Shown here piece after piece: positions 1 through 7,831 of a stretch of DNA of 16,086 nucleotides. The translations under genes were made by a program, and so were the position numbers. The notes under the pieces are model-generated. The model was not told the DNA's origin and ran no database searches. It worked only from the letters and a program-made list of their open reading frames with translations. Source of the stretch: Lentimicrobiaceae bacterium (GTDB taxonomy: Bacteria; Bacteroidota; Bacteroidia; Bacteroidales; SKPS01); contig SKPS01000341.1 in assembly GCA_007119395.1 (NCBI GenBank), positions 1 to 16,086 on the forward strand, read 5' to 3'. Position 1 is the stretch's first letter. Each line of letters opens with the position of its first letter.

Positions 1-408
1 CTTGAATCGGTGGCCAGTGTACATGGTGTAGAGTTTATCAATGACTCGAAGGCGACCAATGTGAACGCCACCTGGTACGCTCTTGAGTGTCAGACGCGCC
101 CGGTGATCTGGATTGCCGGCGGCATCGACAAGGGGAACGACTACTCTATGCTTCATTCGCTGGCTGCTGACAAGGTGAAGGGGCTTGTCTGTCTGGGGGT
201 TGACAACGCACCACTTCTCAGCAACTTCGGAGGGGTTGTTCCTACGGTGATAGAAGTGCAGTCGATGATGGATGCCGTCAAGGCAGCCTATGCCCTGTCG
301 GATGATGGGGATGTGGTGCTGCTTTCACCGGCGTGTGCTTCCTTTGACTTGTTTGAGAACTATGAGGACCGTGGTGTTCAGTTCAAGCATGCAGTAAGAG
401 AATTGTAA
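1..408 (+). CDS. murD: MurD, UDP-MurNAc-L-alanine--D-glutamate ligase (C-terminal part, 5' end outside window)
   Basis: The frame is open from base 1 to a TAA at 406-408, so this is the 3' end of a gene that starts before the window; the GTG at 10 is not a real start. About 135 residues are visible, corresponding to the C-terminal ligase domain. Family motifs seen are VHGVEFINDSKATN near the start (the DSKATN loop is characteristic of MurD), GGIDKGNDY, and LLSPACASFDLFENYEDRG near the end, the usual MurD C-terminal signature. MurD is a cytoplasmic ATP-dependent ligase that adds D-glutamate to UDP-MurNAc-L-alanine in peptidoglycan precursor synthesis. Known of the family but outside the visible part: the N-terminal UDP-binding domain and the central ATPase domain. 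The next gene, ftsW, starts 18 bases downstream, so the two are probably co-transcribed. Identity is secure; only completeness upstream is unknown. Confidence 0.96.
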   Translation, partial: LESVASVHGVEFINDSKATNVNATWYALECQTRPVIWIAGGIDKGNDYSMLHSLAADKVKGLVCLGVDNAPLLSNFGGVVPTVIEVQSMMDAVKAAYALSDDGDVVLLSPACASFDLFENYEDRGVQFKHAVREL

Positions 409-426
409 ACAATAATTATCCTGAAA

Positions 427-1569
427 GTGAAATCAATTCGTATACCGATACAAGGCGACAGGGTCATCTGGGTGGTGGTAGTAATCCTCTCCCTATTCTC
501 TCTGTTGGCGGTATATAGCTCTACCCGGACGTTGGCCTTCAGTCAGGGCGAAGGGGGGGCTTATTATCTGATCCGACATTTGGGAATCTTTCTCTTTGGA
601 CTTGCACTGATGTATATTGCGCATCTGGTGCGATACCCCAACTATGCCGGGCTTTCCCGTTTCGCTATACTCATCGCTATTCCGCTGCTTTTGTTAACCA
701 TCTTTAAAGGTGCCAGCATCAATGAGGCCAAAAGGTGGGTCATCATCCCGGTCATCAATCTCTCATTTCAAACCTCCGACTTTGCCAAACTAGCGCTCAC
801 GATGTTCCTGGCAAGGAGTATTACGTTGTCACAAGACCGGATTCATAGCTGGAGGGGCGGCTTTCTTCCCCTTTTGGTTCCTATTATAGTGATATGCTTA
901 CTGATTCTTCCGGCAAACTTCTCTACGGCAGCGATACTTTTTGCATCCTCCATGGTACTCCTATATGTAGGCAGGGCCAGAACACGTCACATCATGTTGC
1001 TTGCAGCCATTGGAGCTGTCATGCTCATCCTCTTTGTAGGGTTTGTTTCGTTGCTGCCTGAGGACCGCCAGATGCGACTGGGCACCTGGTCTGAGCGTAT
1101 CAACAGATACTCGGCCGGCGAAATGGATGAAGTGTACCAACTGCGACAGTCAAAGATTGCCATTGCTTCCGGTGGAGTGGTGGGACAAATGCCTGGTAAC
1201 AGTATTCAACGCAATTACCTACCCAATCCCTTTTCAGATTTTATCTATGCAATTATCATTGAAGAGTATGGTTTGATCGGTGGGGTGATTATTCTGCTGT
1301 TGTATTTGATCTTGTTATACCGCAGCATACGCATATCGGTCAGGAGCCCCGGCACCTTCGGGGCGTTGCTGGCGGTGGGGCTTGGCTTTAGTCTCGTCTT
1401 TCAGGCAATGATCAATATGGCGGTAACCACCGGTCTGCTGCCAGTCACAGGGCAACCGTTGCCTTTGGTGAGCATGGGTGGAACATCCATCTGGTTTACC
1501 TCCATTTCTATAGGCATCATGTTAAGTATCAGTCGTGAAACAGAACAGATTCAGGATGAAGCGCAATAA
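427..1569 (+). CDS. ftsW: FtsW, SEDS-family septal peptidoglycan glycosyltransferase
   Basis: A 380-residue polytopic membrane protein that starts at GTG 427; no better start lies in the 18-base gap after murD. About ten hydrophobic segments can be seen, beginning with the helix around residues 14-30. The SEDS hallmark PNPFSDFIYA is present, with the Asp (residue 271) that corresponds to the essential catalytic residue of FtsW/RodA proteins. The C-terminal part has the typical GLLPVTGQPLPLVSMGGTS motif. In the family, FtsW polymerises glycan strands from lipid II together with a class B PBP at the division septum. Assignment to FtsW rather than RodA rests on its place between murD and murG in the dcw cluster. 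Its last 14 bases overlap the preferred start of murG-murC, suggesting translational coupling. No charged C-terminal extension or other oddity is visible. Confidence 0.95.
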   Translation: MKSIRIPIQGDRVIWVVVVILSLFSLLAVYSSTRTLAFSQGEGGAYYLIRHLGIFLFGLALMYIAHLVRYPNYAGLSRFAILIAIPLLLLTIFKGASINEAKRWVIIPVINLSFQTSDFAKLALTMFLARSITLSQDRIHSWRGGFLPLLVPIIVICLLILPANFSTAAILFASSMVLLYVGRARTRHIMLLAAIGAVMLILFVGFVSLLPEDRQMRLGTWSERINRYSAGEMDEVYQLRQSKIAIASGGVVGQMPGNSIQRNYLPNPFSDFIYAIIIEEYGLIGGVIILLLYLILLYRSIRISVRSPGTFGALLAVGLGFSLVFQAMINMAVTTGLLPVTGQPLPLVSMGGTSIWFTSISIGIMLSISRETEQIQDEAQ

Positions 1570-4060
1570 AAGGAACATACCGGAACGAATCGTGATCACC
1601 GGTGGCGGCACCGGAGGTCATGTGTTTCCTGCCATCTCCATCGGGAATGCGCTGGAGCCTTTTATTGGCCGGAAGAATCTATTGTACATTGGAGCAAAGG
1701 GGAAGATGGAGATGGACAAGGTGCCGGAGGCAGGTTTCACGATCAAAGGGCTACCTGTGAGGGGCATCACACGGCTCTTCTCGCTGGCAGGTCTGTTGCT
1801 GCCGATCCGTTTGTTGGTTTCTGTGGTACAGGCATTTTTTATTCTGGTTCGGTTCCGTCCGAAGGCTGTGGTTGGGGTAGGCGGATTTGCTTCAGCACCC
1901 GCTTTGGTGGTCGCAAAGTTACTGGGTATTCCTATCGTGATCCAGGAACAAAACTCTATACCCGGCAAGGTGAACCGTTATTTTGGCAAGCGTGCCTCAT
2001 TGATTTGCACAGCTTTCCCCGGTATGGAGCGCCATTTTGGTGGTCGGCGTGTTGTGATGACCGGCAATCCGGTCAGGTCAGAGTTATCCGGAGCCGGCCA
2101 ATTACGTGCAGCAGGGTGTGAATATTTCGGATTGAACAAGGAGAAACCGGTGGTGCTGTTGATAGGAGGCAGTCAAGGTGCCCGCAGCATGAATCTGGCG
2201 ATGGAGCTGGCATTGCCCGGTCTGGTACAGGCGGGCATACAGGTGATATGGCAAACAGGGAAGGTTTTTCATGCACAGGCGGAGGCGTTGATTAAAGAGC
2301 GCAGCCTGTCGGGGGTGGTGGCACTCCCCTTTATCAGGGAGATGGACATGGCCTATGGAGCTGCAAGCCTGGTGGTAGCGCGTGCCGGCGCCCTGACCAT
2401 CGCAGAGATCGCTCTGACAGGGAGACCTTCAATTCTGGTTCCATTTCCCTTCGCAGCTGAAGACCACCAATCTGTCAACGCCTCTGCCGTGGCAAGGCTG
2501 GGCGGTGCAAAGTTACTCCCGGACAACAAGGTAAAAGAGGAGTTAGCAGACCTCATCCTGACGCTGATAAACGACCCGGGCAGCCTGCAGAAAATGAGCA
2601 GGCAGGTTCAAAAAATGGGATCTTTTGGCGCTGACACTTGCATAGCCAAAATGGTAAGGGATGTGATAGCCGGTTACAATCTGTATCAAAGGGATTACAT
2701 GATTGGTTCCGACAATGTAAAAAAAGTATATTTTCTGGGAGCTGGTGGTATTGGTATGAGTGCATTGGTTCGCTGGTTTCTGATGAAAGGGGTTGTGGTG
2801 CACGGATATGACCGTACGCCCACGCCGCTCACTGCAACATTGGAGCGAGAGGGGGCCAAACTCCACTACAACGATCGTCCTGATCTAATCCCTTCTGACA
2901 CCGACCTTGTGGTGATCACACCGGCCATCCCTTCGTCGCTGCAGGAGCGCAGGGCAGTGCTGGAACTGGGGGTGCCGGTTATGAAAAGGGCTGAACTGCT
3001 CGGCATGGTATCACGCGCAATGAAAACCATTGCCATCGCTGGCACGCATGGCAAAACCAGCACCTCTTCTCTTGTGACACACCTGCTGCAAACAGCAGAG
3101 ATACCTGTCACCGCTTTCATAGGAGGAATCACCAAAAGCAACAACTCCAACTTCGTCTTTTCTGAAGGGAGTCGTTATCTGGTGGTAGAAGCAGATGAGT
3201 TTGATCGTTCATTTCTCCATTTGGCACCTGATTTCTCAGTGATCACCTCAACTGACGCTGACCATTTGGATGTCTACGAGACCCATGATCAGATGAAACA
3301 GGCTTTTGCCCGTTTTGGCGCATTAAACGGGCAGCAGCCTTTGATGGCGGGTCCTACGGCAAATCTCACACTAAGCAGGCCATTGCATCGCTACAGCGCC
3401 TCCGGCGAAGATGTGCCCTGGCGGGCAGAAAACATCGTTGACGAAGGGCTCTCGGTGCGCTTTGACCTGGTGCTTGATGGAGAAGTATGGCCCGGCATGG
3501 TACTGGGAATCCCCGGCAGACACAACGTCGAAAACGCCGTGGCAGCAGCTGCCGCCGCTCAATGGGCCGGGGCCTCAAAACAGGCCATCACCGAAGGACT
3601 TGCCTCATACCGCGGCGTGGTGCGGCGCTTCGATATACAAATTGACAGGGATGACCTACTCTATATCGATGACTATGCACACCACCCACGTGAATTGGAT
3701 GCGTGTATCGCATCTGTTAAAAAAGTGCGGCCCGGAAAACCCGTTACCGGAATCTTCCAACCACACCTCTTTACCAGAACACGTGACTTTGCTAATGAAT
3801 TCGCTGCCAGTCTGGAACAATTAGACAACATCATCCTGTTGGATATCTATCCTGCTCGTGAAGAACCAATCCCGGGCGTATCCTCACAAATGATACTGGA
3901 AAAAATCAAACATCAGAATAAAACACTCATACCAAAAGAAGAAGTAGTCGATCACCTTGCAAAGAACCCACCGGAGGTTTTGATCACCATGGGAGCAGGT
4001 GACATTGACACCATTGTGCCTGATATAGCAGATCTCTTTAAGAAGGAGGTGTCATCATGA
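1556..4060 (+). CDS. murG-murC: MurG-MurC fusion: lipid II-forming GlcNAc transferase joined to UDP-MurNAc--L-alanine ligase
   Basis: One uninterrupted frame encodes two enzymes that are usually separate. Residues 1 to about 372 are MurG: GGGTGGH at 16-22, then GVGGFAS, QEQNSIPGKVNR, GNPVR, GGSQGA and RAGALTIAE, all normal for the GT28 fold that moves GlcNAc onto lipid I. Residues 382-834 are MurC: the Rossmann motif GAGGIGMSAL, the ATP loop GTHGKT (496-501), EADEFDRS, RHNVENA, and DDYAHHPRE (705-713). MurC adds L-Ala to UDP-MurNAc. Both halves have full family length and no missing key residue. About ten linker residues (GYNLYQRDY) join them. The start is taken at ATG 1556, giving a short N-terminus like other MurGs; ATG 1535 is in frame and would add seven residues, with a longer overlap into ftsW. 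The stop overlaps ftsQ as ATGA. Whether one or two polypeptides are made in the cell is unknown, because an ATG with a purine-rich upstream sequence remains at the MurC boundary. Confidence 0.9.
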   Translation: MKRNKRNIPERIVITGGGTGGHVFPAISIGNALEPFIGRKNLLYIGAKGKMEMDKVPEAGFTIKGLPVRGITRLFSLAGLLLPIRLLVSVVQAFFILVRFRPKAVVGVGGFASAPALVVAKLLGIPIVIQEQNSIPGKVNRYFGKRASLICTAFPGMERHFGGRRVVMTGNPVRSELSGAGQLRAAGCEYFGLNKEKPVVLLIGGSQGARSMNLAMELALPGLVQAGIQVIWQTGKVFHAQAEALIKERSLSGVVALPFIREMDMAYGAASLVVARAGALTIAEIALTGRPSILVPFPFAAEDHQSVNASAVARLGGAKLLPDNKVKEELADLILTLINDPGSLQKMSRQVQKMGSFGADTCIAKMVRDVIAGYNLYQRDYMIGSDNVKKVYFLGAGGIGMSALVRWFLMKGVVVHGYDRTPTPLTATLEREGAKLHYNDRPDLIPSDTDLVVITPAIPSSLQERRAVLELGVPVMKRAELLGMVSRAMKTIAIAGTHGKTSTSSLVTHLLQTAEIPVTAFIGGITKSNNSNFVFSEGSRYLVVEADEFDRSFLHLAPDFSVITSTDADHLDVYETHDQMKQAFARFGALNGQQPLMAGPTANLTLSRPLHRYSASGEDVPWRAENIVDEGLSVRFDLVLDGEVWPGMVLGIPGRHNVENAVAAAAAAQWAGASKQAITEGLASYRGVVRRFDIQIDRDDLLYIDDYAHHPRELDACIASVKKVRPGKPVTGIFQPHLFTRTRDFANEFAASLEQLDNIILLDIYPAREEPIPGVSSQMILEKIKHQNKTLIPKEEVVDHLAKNPPEVLITMGAGDIDTIVPDIADLFKKEVSS
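2688..2701 (+). promoter_or_regulatory. Possible internal ribosome binding site and start codon for a separate MurC
   Basis: At the boundary between the MurG and MurC halves, AAAGGGA (2688-2694) lies four bases before an in-frame ATG (2699-2701). This ATG is exactly where a free-standing MurC of 453 residues, a normal length, would begin. It could allow separate MurC to be made from the fused frame, or it could be a relic of an ancestral start. Most other genes here show no Shine-Dalgarno sequence, so the match may be chance. Confidence 0.3.
4042..4059 (+). promoter_or_regulatory. Strong Shine-Dalgarno sequence for ftsQ
   Basis: GAAGGAGGT (4042-4050) lies six bases before the ftsQ ATG (4057-4059), close to the ideal anti-Shine-Dalgarno match. 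It is inside the last codons of murC. It supports ATG 4057 as the ftsQ start. The other starts in this window (ftsZ, secA, nfu, mrp, the regulator) have A-rich or plain leaders instead, as is usual for Bacteroidota. Confidence 0.6.
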
Positions 4061-4839
4061 AGATAAAAAGATGGGCAAAGGTGCTGATGATTGCAGCCGG
4101 AGGGGTGTTACTGCTAATCCTGCTGTTTGTGGCGCTGCAACAACAAAGGGAGATCCTATGCTCTGACATAGTGGTGGTACTAGAGCCACATACTGCGGGC
4201 GTCTCTGTTGATGAAGAGGCTGTGATACAGCATCTGAAAGATTACAGTGACACGATCAGGGGGTTGAAGCTAAAAGAGATAGACCTTCCCGGACTACACC
4301 GGCATCTGATAAGACTGCCCTATATATCAGACGTTGACCTCTACTTCACGCTCCATGGCGTGCTGAAGGCAAAAGTATTCCCAAGGGGCATCATTACGAG
4401 GGTGTATGATATACATGGTTCATCGTTGTTGCTTGCCGACGATGGACTGCTACTCCCGGTACCGCCGCATGGAGGACCGCGCGTTCCGGTGGCCAGCGGA
4501 ATGATCCTAGACACGCTGCGTATGCTGAGAGGAAAATCTGTTCACAGCCTGCCAAAAGAGAGTGTAATACATGAGATTTATAAGACAGCCATGTTCCTTA
4601 GCAGTGACCCCTTCTATAAATCTCTGATCGCGCAAATCTATGTCCGTGACGACAAAGATCTTGAGCTGGTACCAACCATTGATGATCACATCATACTGAT
4701 TGGTAATGCCGACAACCTTGACTATAAATTTGAGAAGCTTATGGCCTTTTACCGCAAGGGAACTGTCAGGACCGGGTGGAACGCTTACCGAAAAATCAAT
4801 ATAAAACACAGCAACCAAGTAATATGTACAAACAGATAA
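4057..4839 (+). CDS. ftsQ: FtsQ-like divisome membrane protein
   Basis: This 260-residue protein has a short basic N-terminus (MKIKRWAK) followed by one membrane helix at about residues 9-27, then a periplasmic region, matching the bitopic topology of FtsQ/DivIB. The segment with HLIRLPYISDVDLYFTLHGVLKAKVFPR resembles the end of the POTRA domain and the start of the beta domain, and the terminal part INIKHSNQVICT is typical of Bacteroidota FtsQ. FtsQ links early and late divisome proteins in the periplasm. Identification relies on topology, these segments and position between murC and ftsA; sequence conservation in this family is low. The start overlaps the murC stop (ATGA) and has a strong ribosome binding site, so translation is probably coupled. 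ftsA begins 13 bases after its stop. Confidence 0.88.
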   Translation: MKIKRWAKVLMIAAGGVLLLILLFVALQQQREILCSDIVVVLEPHTAGVSVDEEAVIQHLKDYSDTIRGLKLKEIDLPGLHRHLIRLPYISDVDLYFTLHGVLKAKVFPRGIITRVYDIHGSSLLLADDGLLLPVPPHGGPRVPVASGMILDTLRMLRGKSVHSLPKESVIHEIYKTAMFLSSDPFYKSLIAQIYVRDDKDLELVPTIDDHIILIGNADNLDYKFEKLMAFYRKGTVRTGWNAYRKINIKHSNQVICTNR

Positions 4840-4852
4840 AAACACAAAGCAT

Positions 4853-6127
4853 ATGGCAACAACATCTCCAATTATTGTAGGACTAGACATTGGCACAACC
4901 AAAATTGCTGCCATTGTTGGCAGGAAGAACCAATACGGAAAGATCGAAATCTTAGGATCGGGTCGCGCTGACAGTATTGGTGTAAGTCGTGGCGTAGTGG
5001 TAAACATCGAGCGCACTGTAGAATCGATTCGTACGGCTGTTCAGATGGCAGAGGAGTCGTCACAGGTTGACATAAAGCGCCTGTACGTTGGTATTGCAGG
5101 GCAGCATATCAAGAGCCTGCAACACCGTGGAAACATTATGCGTGATGAGCCTGAAGAGACCATCACCCAGCAGGATATTGACCTGCTGATTAACAACATG
5201 CACAAGCTGGTGATGCCACCGGGTGAGAAGATCATTCATGTGATTCCACAAGATTACACCGTAGACAAGGAGAACGGCATACGTGATCCGATTGGGATCT
5301 ACGGCACCTGTCTGGAGGCCAATTTCCACATCATTACGGGCATGGTCACTGCTGCGAGCAACATTCAACGTTGCGTGCTGAATTCGGGCATGGAGGTTGC
5401 CGATCTTATTCTGGAGCCATTGGCTTCAGCAGACGCTGTTTTGGGAGAGGACGAGAAGGAGGCAGGTGTTGCATTGGTTGACATAGGCGGGGGCACAACG
5501 GATCTGGCCATTTTCCAGGATGGTATCATCAGACACACCGCTGTCATTCCATTCGGTGGCAACATCATTACGGAAGACATCCGTGAAGGGTGTTCCATTC
5601 TCAAAACCCAGGCAGAGCATCTGAAGGTGAAATTCGGCTCAGCTTTAAGCCGCGAAAACCGGAATGAAGAGATTGTCTCTATACCGGGTCTGCGAGGGGC
5701 ACCTGCCAAAGAGATCTCGTTGAAAAACCTGGCTGCCATCATCCAGGCAAGGATGGAAGAGATCATTGAACAGGTTTACTGGGAAATCAAAAGCTCGGGC
5801 TATGAGAGGAAACTGATTGCCGGCATCGTACTAACTGGTGGCGGTTCACAGCTCAATCATGTTTCTCAGCTTACCGAGTTTATCACCGGGTTGCAAACCC
5901 GTATCGGATTTCCGAACGAGCACCTTGCGGGCAACATGCCCGACTCATTGTGTAGTCCTACATATTCAACAGGGATTGGACTGGTGATCAAAGGACTGGA
6001 AGATGCCGGCAAGGTGGGTGCCGTTACAAAGAAAAAGAAAGAGTCCGGGGCGAAGATCCGGGGGGAGTTCTTCGACATCCTTTATAAAAAGGGTAAAGTC
6101 TTCTTTGAAACGGGGCAGTTGAAGTAG
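4853..6127 (+). CDS. ftsA: FtsA, actin-like membrane anchor of the Z-ring
   Basis: This 424-residue protein has the actin/Hsp70-type ATPase fold. The phosphate 1 motif GLDIGTTK is at about residues 10-17 and the phosphate 2 motif VDIGGGTTDL at about 209-218, and the adenosine motif GIVLTGGGSQL follows near 325. Between the first two motifs, the segment with the conserved SRGVVVNIE and YVGIAGQHI fits the SHS2 (1C) domain that distinguishes FtsA from actin. The C-terminus has a Lys/Gly/Glu-rich linker (TKKKKESGAKIRGE) followed by an amphipathic stretch (FFDILYKKGKVFF) suited to membrane binding. FtsA binds the C-terminal peptide of FtsZ, anchors it to the inner membrane and recruits later divisome proteins. 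ATG 4853 gives the normal family N-terminus. The gene is 13 bases after ftsQ and 102 bases before ftsZ. Confidence 0.96.
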   Translation: MATTSPIIVGLDIGTTKIAAIVGRKNQYGKIEILGSGRADSIGVSRGVVVNIERTVESIRTAVQMAEESSQVDIKRLYVGIAGQHIKSLQHRGNIMRDEPEETITQQDIDLLINNMHKLVMPPGEKIIHVIPQDYTVDKENGIRDPIGIYGTCLEANFHIITGMVTAASNIQRCVLNSGMEVADLILEPLASADAVLGEDEKEAGVALVDIGGGTTDLAIFQDGIIRHTAVIPFGGNIITEDIREGCSILKTQAEHLKVKFGSALSRENRNEEIVSIPGLRGAPAKEISLKNLAAIIQARMEEIIEQVYWEIKSSGYERKLIAGIVLTGGGSQLNHVSQLTEFITGLQTRIGFPNEHLAGNMPDSLCSPTYSTGIGLVIKGLEDAGKVGAVTKKKKESGAKIRGEFFDILYKKGKVFFETGQLK

Positions 6128-6229
6128 CAAAATGTGACGTTTCACAGATTGTTGATGAATCTGTTTATAAATATTTACAAAAAAATTAAGAAACGTGTTT
6201 AGAACATGTAATTTTATAAAAAATTTACC
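6128..6229 (+). promoter_or_regulatory. AT-rich leader between ftsA and ftsZ
   Basis: This is the only gap of note inside the dcw genes. It is much richer in A and T than its surroundings. A TAATTTTA at 6209-6216 differs by one base from the Bacteroidota -7 consensus TAnnTTTG, but no TTG is placed correctly upstream, so a promoter is only a possibility. The A-rich stretch just before the ftsZ ATG is the usual Bacteroidota translation start context. No terminator hairpin is evident, so readthrough from ftsA is likely. Confidence 0.3.
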
Positions 6230-7816
6230 ATGATTGAAACTGACGGACTATTAGAATTTGAGAAGCTGCGTGAACCCTCGTCAATCATAAAAGTTTTGGG
6301 CGTTGGTGGCGGTGGCAGCAATGCGGTGAACCACATGTGCCGACAGGGCATCCATGGTGTTGATTTTATCATCTGCAATACAGATGCTCAGGCCATAGCA
6401 TGCAGCCCTGTTCCTGTAAAAATCCAGTTGGGTCATAGTTTAACTGCTGGCAATGGCGCCGGGTCAAAGCCCGAGGTTGGAAAAAATGCCACCATAGAGA
6501 ACCTGGAGGACATCCAGTCAGCTCTGGGAGAAGAGACGCGCATGGTCTTTATTACTGCAGGCATGGGTGGTGGCACCGGTACCGGAGGAGCGCCGGTTAT
6601 TGCAAAGATGGCGCGTGAAATGGGTATCCTAACCATTGGAATTGTAACCATTCCATTTGGTTTCGAAGGAAGAAAACGCCGTAAGCTGGCACAAGAGGGC
6701 ATCGTAGAGCTTCGCAACCATGTTGACACGTTGTTGGTCATTAACAACGATAAGTTGGTTGACATGCATGGTGACCTGGAGCTGGATGAAGCCTTTGCCC
6801 ACGCTGATAACATCCTTACGGATGCTGCCAAAGGGATTGCTGAAATCATCACCCATGTTGGTCATATCAATGTTGACTTTGAGGATGTGAAAACGGTGAT
6901 GAAAGACAGCGGTGTTGCGATTATGGGCACTGGTGTCTCAGAAGGGGAACACCGGGCGCTGAAGGCTGTTGAAATGGCACTCAACTCACCCCTTCTCAAC
7001 GACAACCAGATTGCCGGTGCGAATGATGTGTTGCTTTACATTAAATCGGGCACAAAAGGCATCAGGTTAGAGGAGGTGACACAGATCACAGACCATATCC
7101 AGACAGAAGCAGGCAGCAGTGCTGAGATTATTTGGGGCAATGGCAAAGATGAGTCATTGGGAGAGAGTATCTCTGTGACCATTATTGCTACCGGCTTTTC
7201 AACCGGCGACCACCAGGAAGCCACCGAGGTATATCAACGCAAACCGGGCATCGTAGTGGGTGAAGTGACAGACAGCAACATCACCACGCCAATTGTTCAG
7301 CAGAGGTCACAGACTACCGCTGAAGAGTCCATCCAAGTGATTTCAAGGCCCGCTGTTGAAGGCAACAACAACCCACCAAAAGAGATGTCCCCTCATCATC
7401 GCCCCCATTCAGACAGGCATGAGGACAATAAGTCGGAAGACACCAACAATGATCACGGAGAAAACCAAGGGAACAACATCTCTGCAAAAAAAGAGAGCCC
7501 TGAAAAGGGCACGCTGACACTTACAGAAGACCAACATCCCGAAGTCCAACAGAAGCAGAACCCTGAAAAGCCTGATAACTCCGGTCTCTCTGATGCCGAG
7601 TTGAAACAAAAGGGCCGAATCGACAGGCTCAAAGAGCTAACGCGCAAGCTGAGAGACCCTGATGGCCTGGTGGAGTTGGAAGTGAACCCAGCTTATATGA
7701 GACGAAAGGTGAACCTTTCCGACCAACACCACTCATCCGACAGCGAGGTATCGAAATACACCCTCAACGATGGTGAGATTACAGACAACAGCTATCTTCA
7801 CGGAGGAATAGACTAA
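6230..7816 (+). CDS. ftsZ: FtsZ, tubulin-like cell division GTPase
   Basis: This 528-residue protein carries the FtsZ core: VGGGGSNAVN near residue 26, the tubulin signature GMGGGTGTGG at 111-120, and the T7 loop NVDFEDV at 214-220, with Asp216 and Glu218/Asp219 near the catalytic site used at the subunit interface. The globular domain ends near residue 330. Next comes a long, low-complexity, hydrophilic linker of about 150 residues rich in Glu, Gln, Asn, His and Lys. After it come NPAYMRRKV (486-494), the conserved C-terminal motif of Bacteroidota FtsZ, and a second conserved tail ending in NSYLHGGID. The length is greater than the E. coli protein (383) because of linker and tail, which is normal for this phylum. 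FtsZ polymerises into the mid-cell ring and is tethered by FtsA, encoded just upstream. The stop lies 15 bases from the stop of a converging gene. Confidence 0.97.
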   Translation: MIETDGLLEFEKLREPSSIIKVLGVGGGGSNAVNHMCRQGIHGVDFIICNTDAQAIACSPVPVKIQLGHSLTAGNGAGSKPEVGKNATIENLEDIQSALGEETRMVFITAGMGGGTGTGGAPVIAKMAREMGILTIGIVTIPFGFEGRKRRKLAQEGIVELRNHVDTLLVINNDKLVDMHGDLELDEAFAHADNILTDAAKGIAEIITHVGHINVDFEDVKTVMKDSGVAIMGTGVSEGEHRALKAVEMALNSPLLNDNQIAGANDVLLYIKSGTKGIRLEEVTQITDHIQTEAGSSAEIIWGNGKDESLGESISVTIIATGFSTGDHQEATEVYQRKPGIVVGEVTDSNITTPIVQQRSQTTAEESIQVISRPAVEGNNNPPKEMSPHHRPHSDRHEDNKSEDTNNDHGENQGNNISAKKESPEKGTLTLTEDQHPEVQQKQNPEKPDNSGLSDAELKQKGRIDRLKELTRKLRDPDGLVELEVNPAYMRRKVNLSDQHHSSDSEVSKYTLNDGEITDNSYLHGGID

Positions 7817-7831
7817 ATCCACAACCCGCGC

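Noticed and set aside
2543..2866. Minus-strand open frame spanning the MurG/MurC junction
   Set aside because: It is antisense to conserved codons, has no family resemblance, and its product is of random-looking composition. It does not indicate an extra gene between murG and murC.
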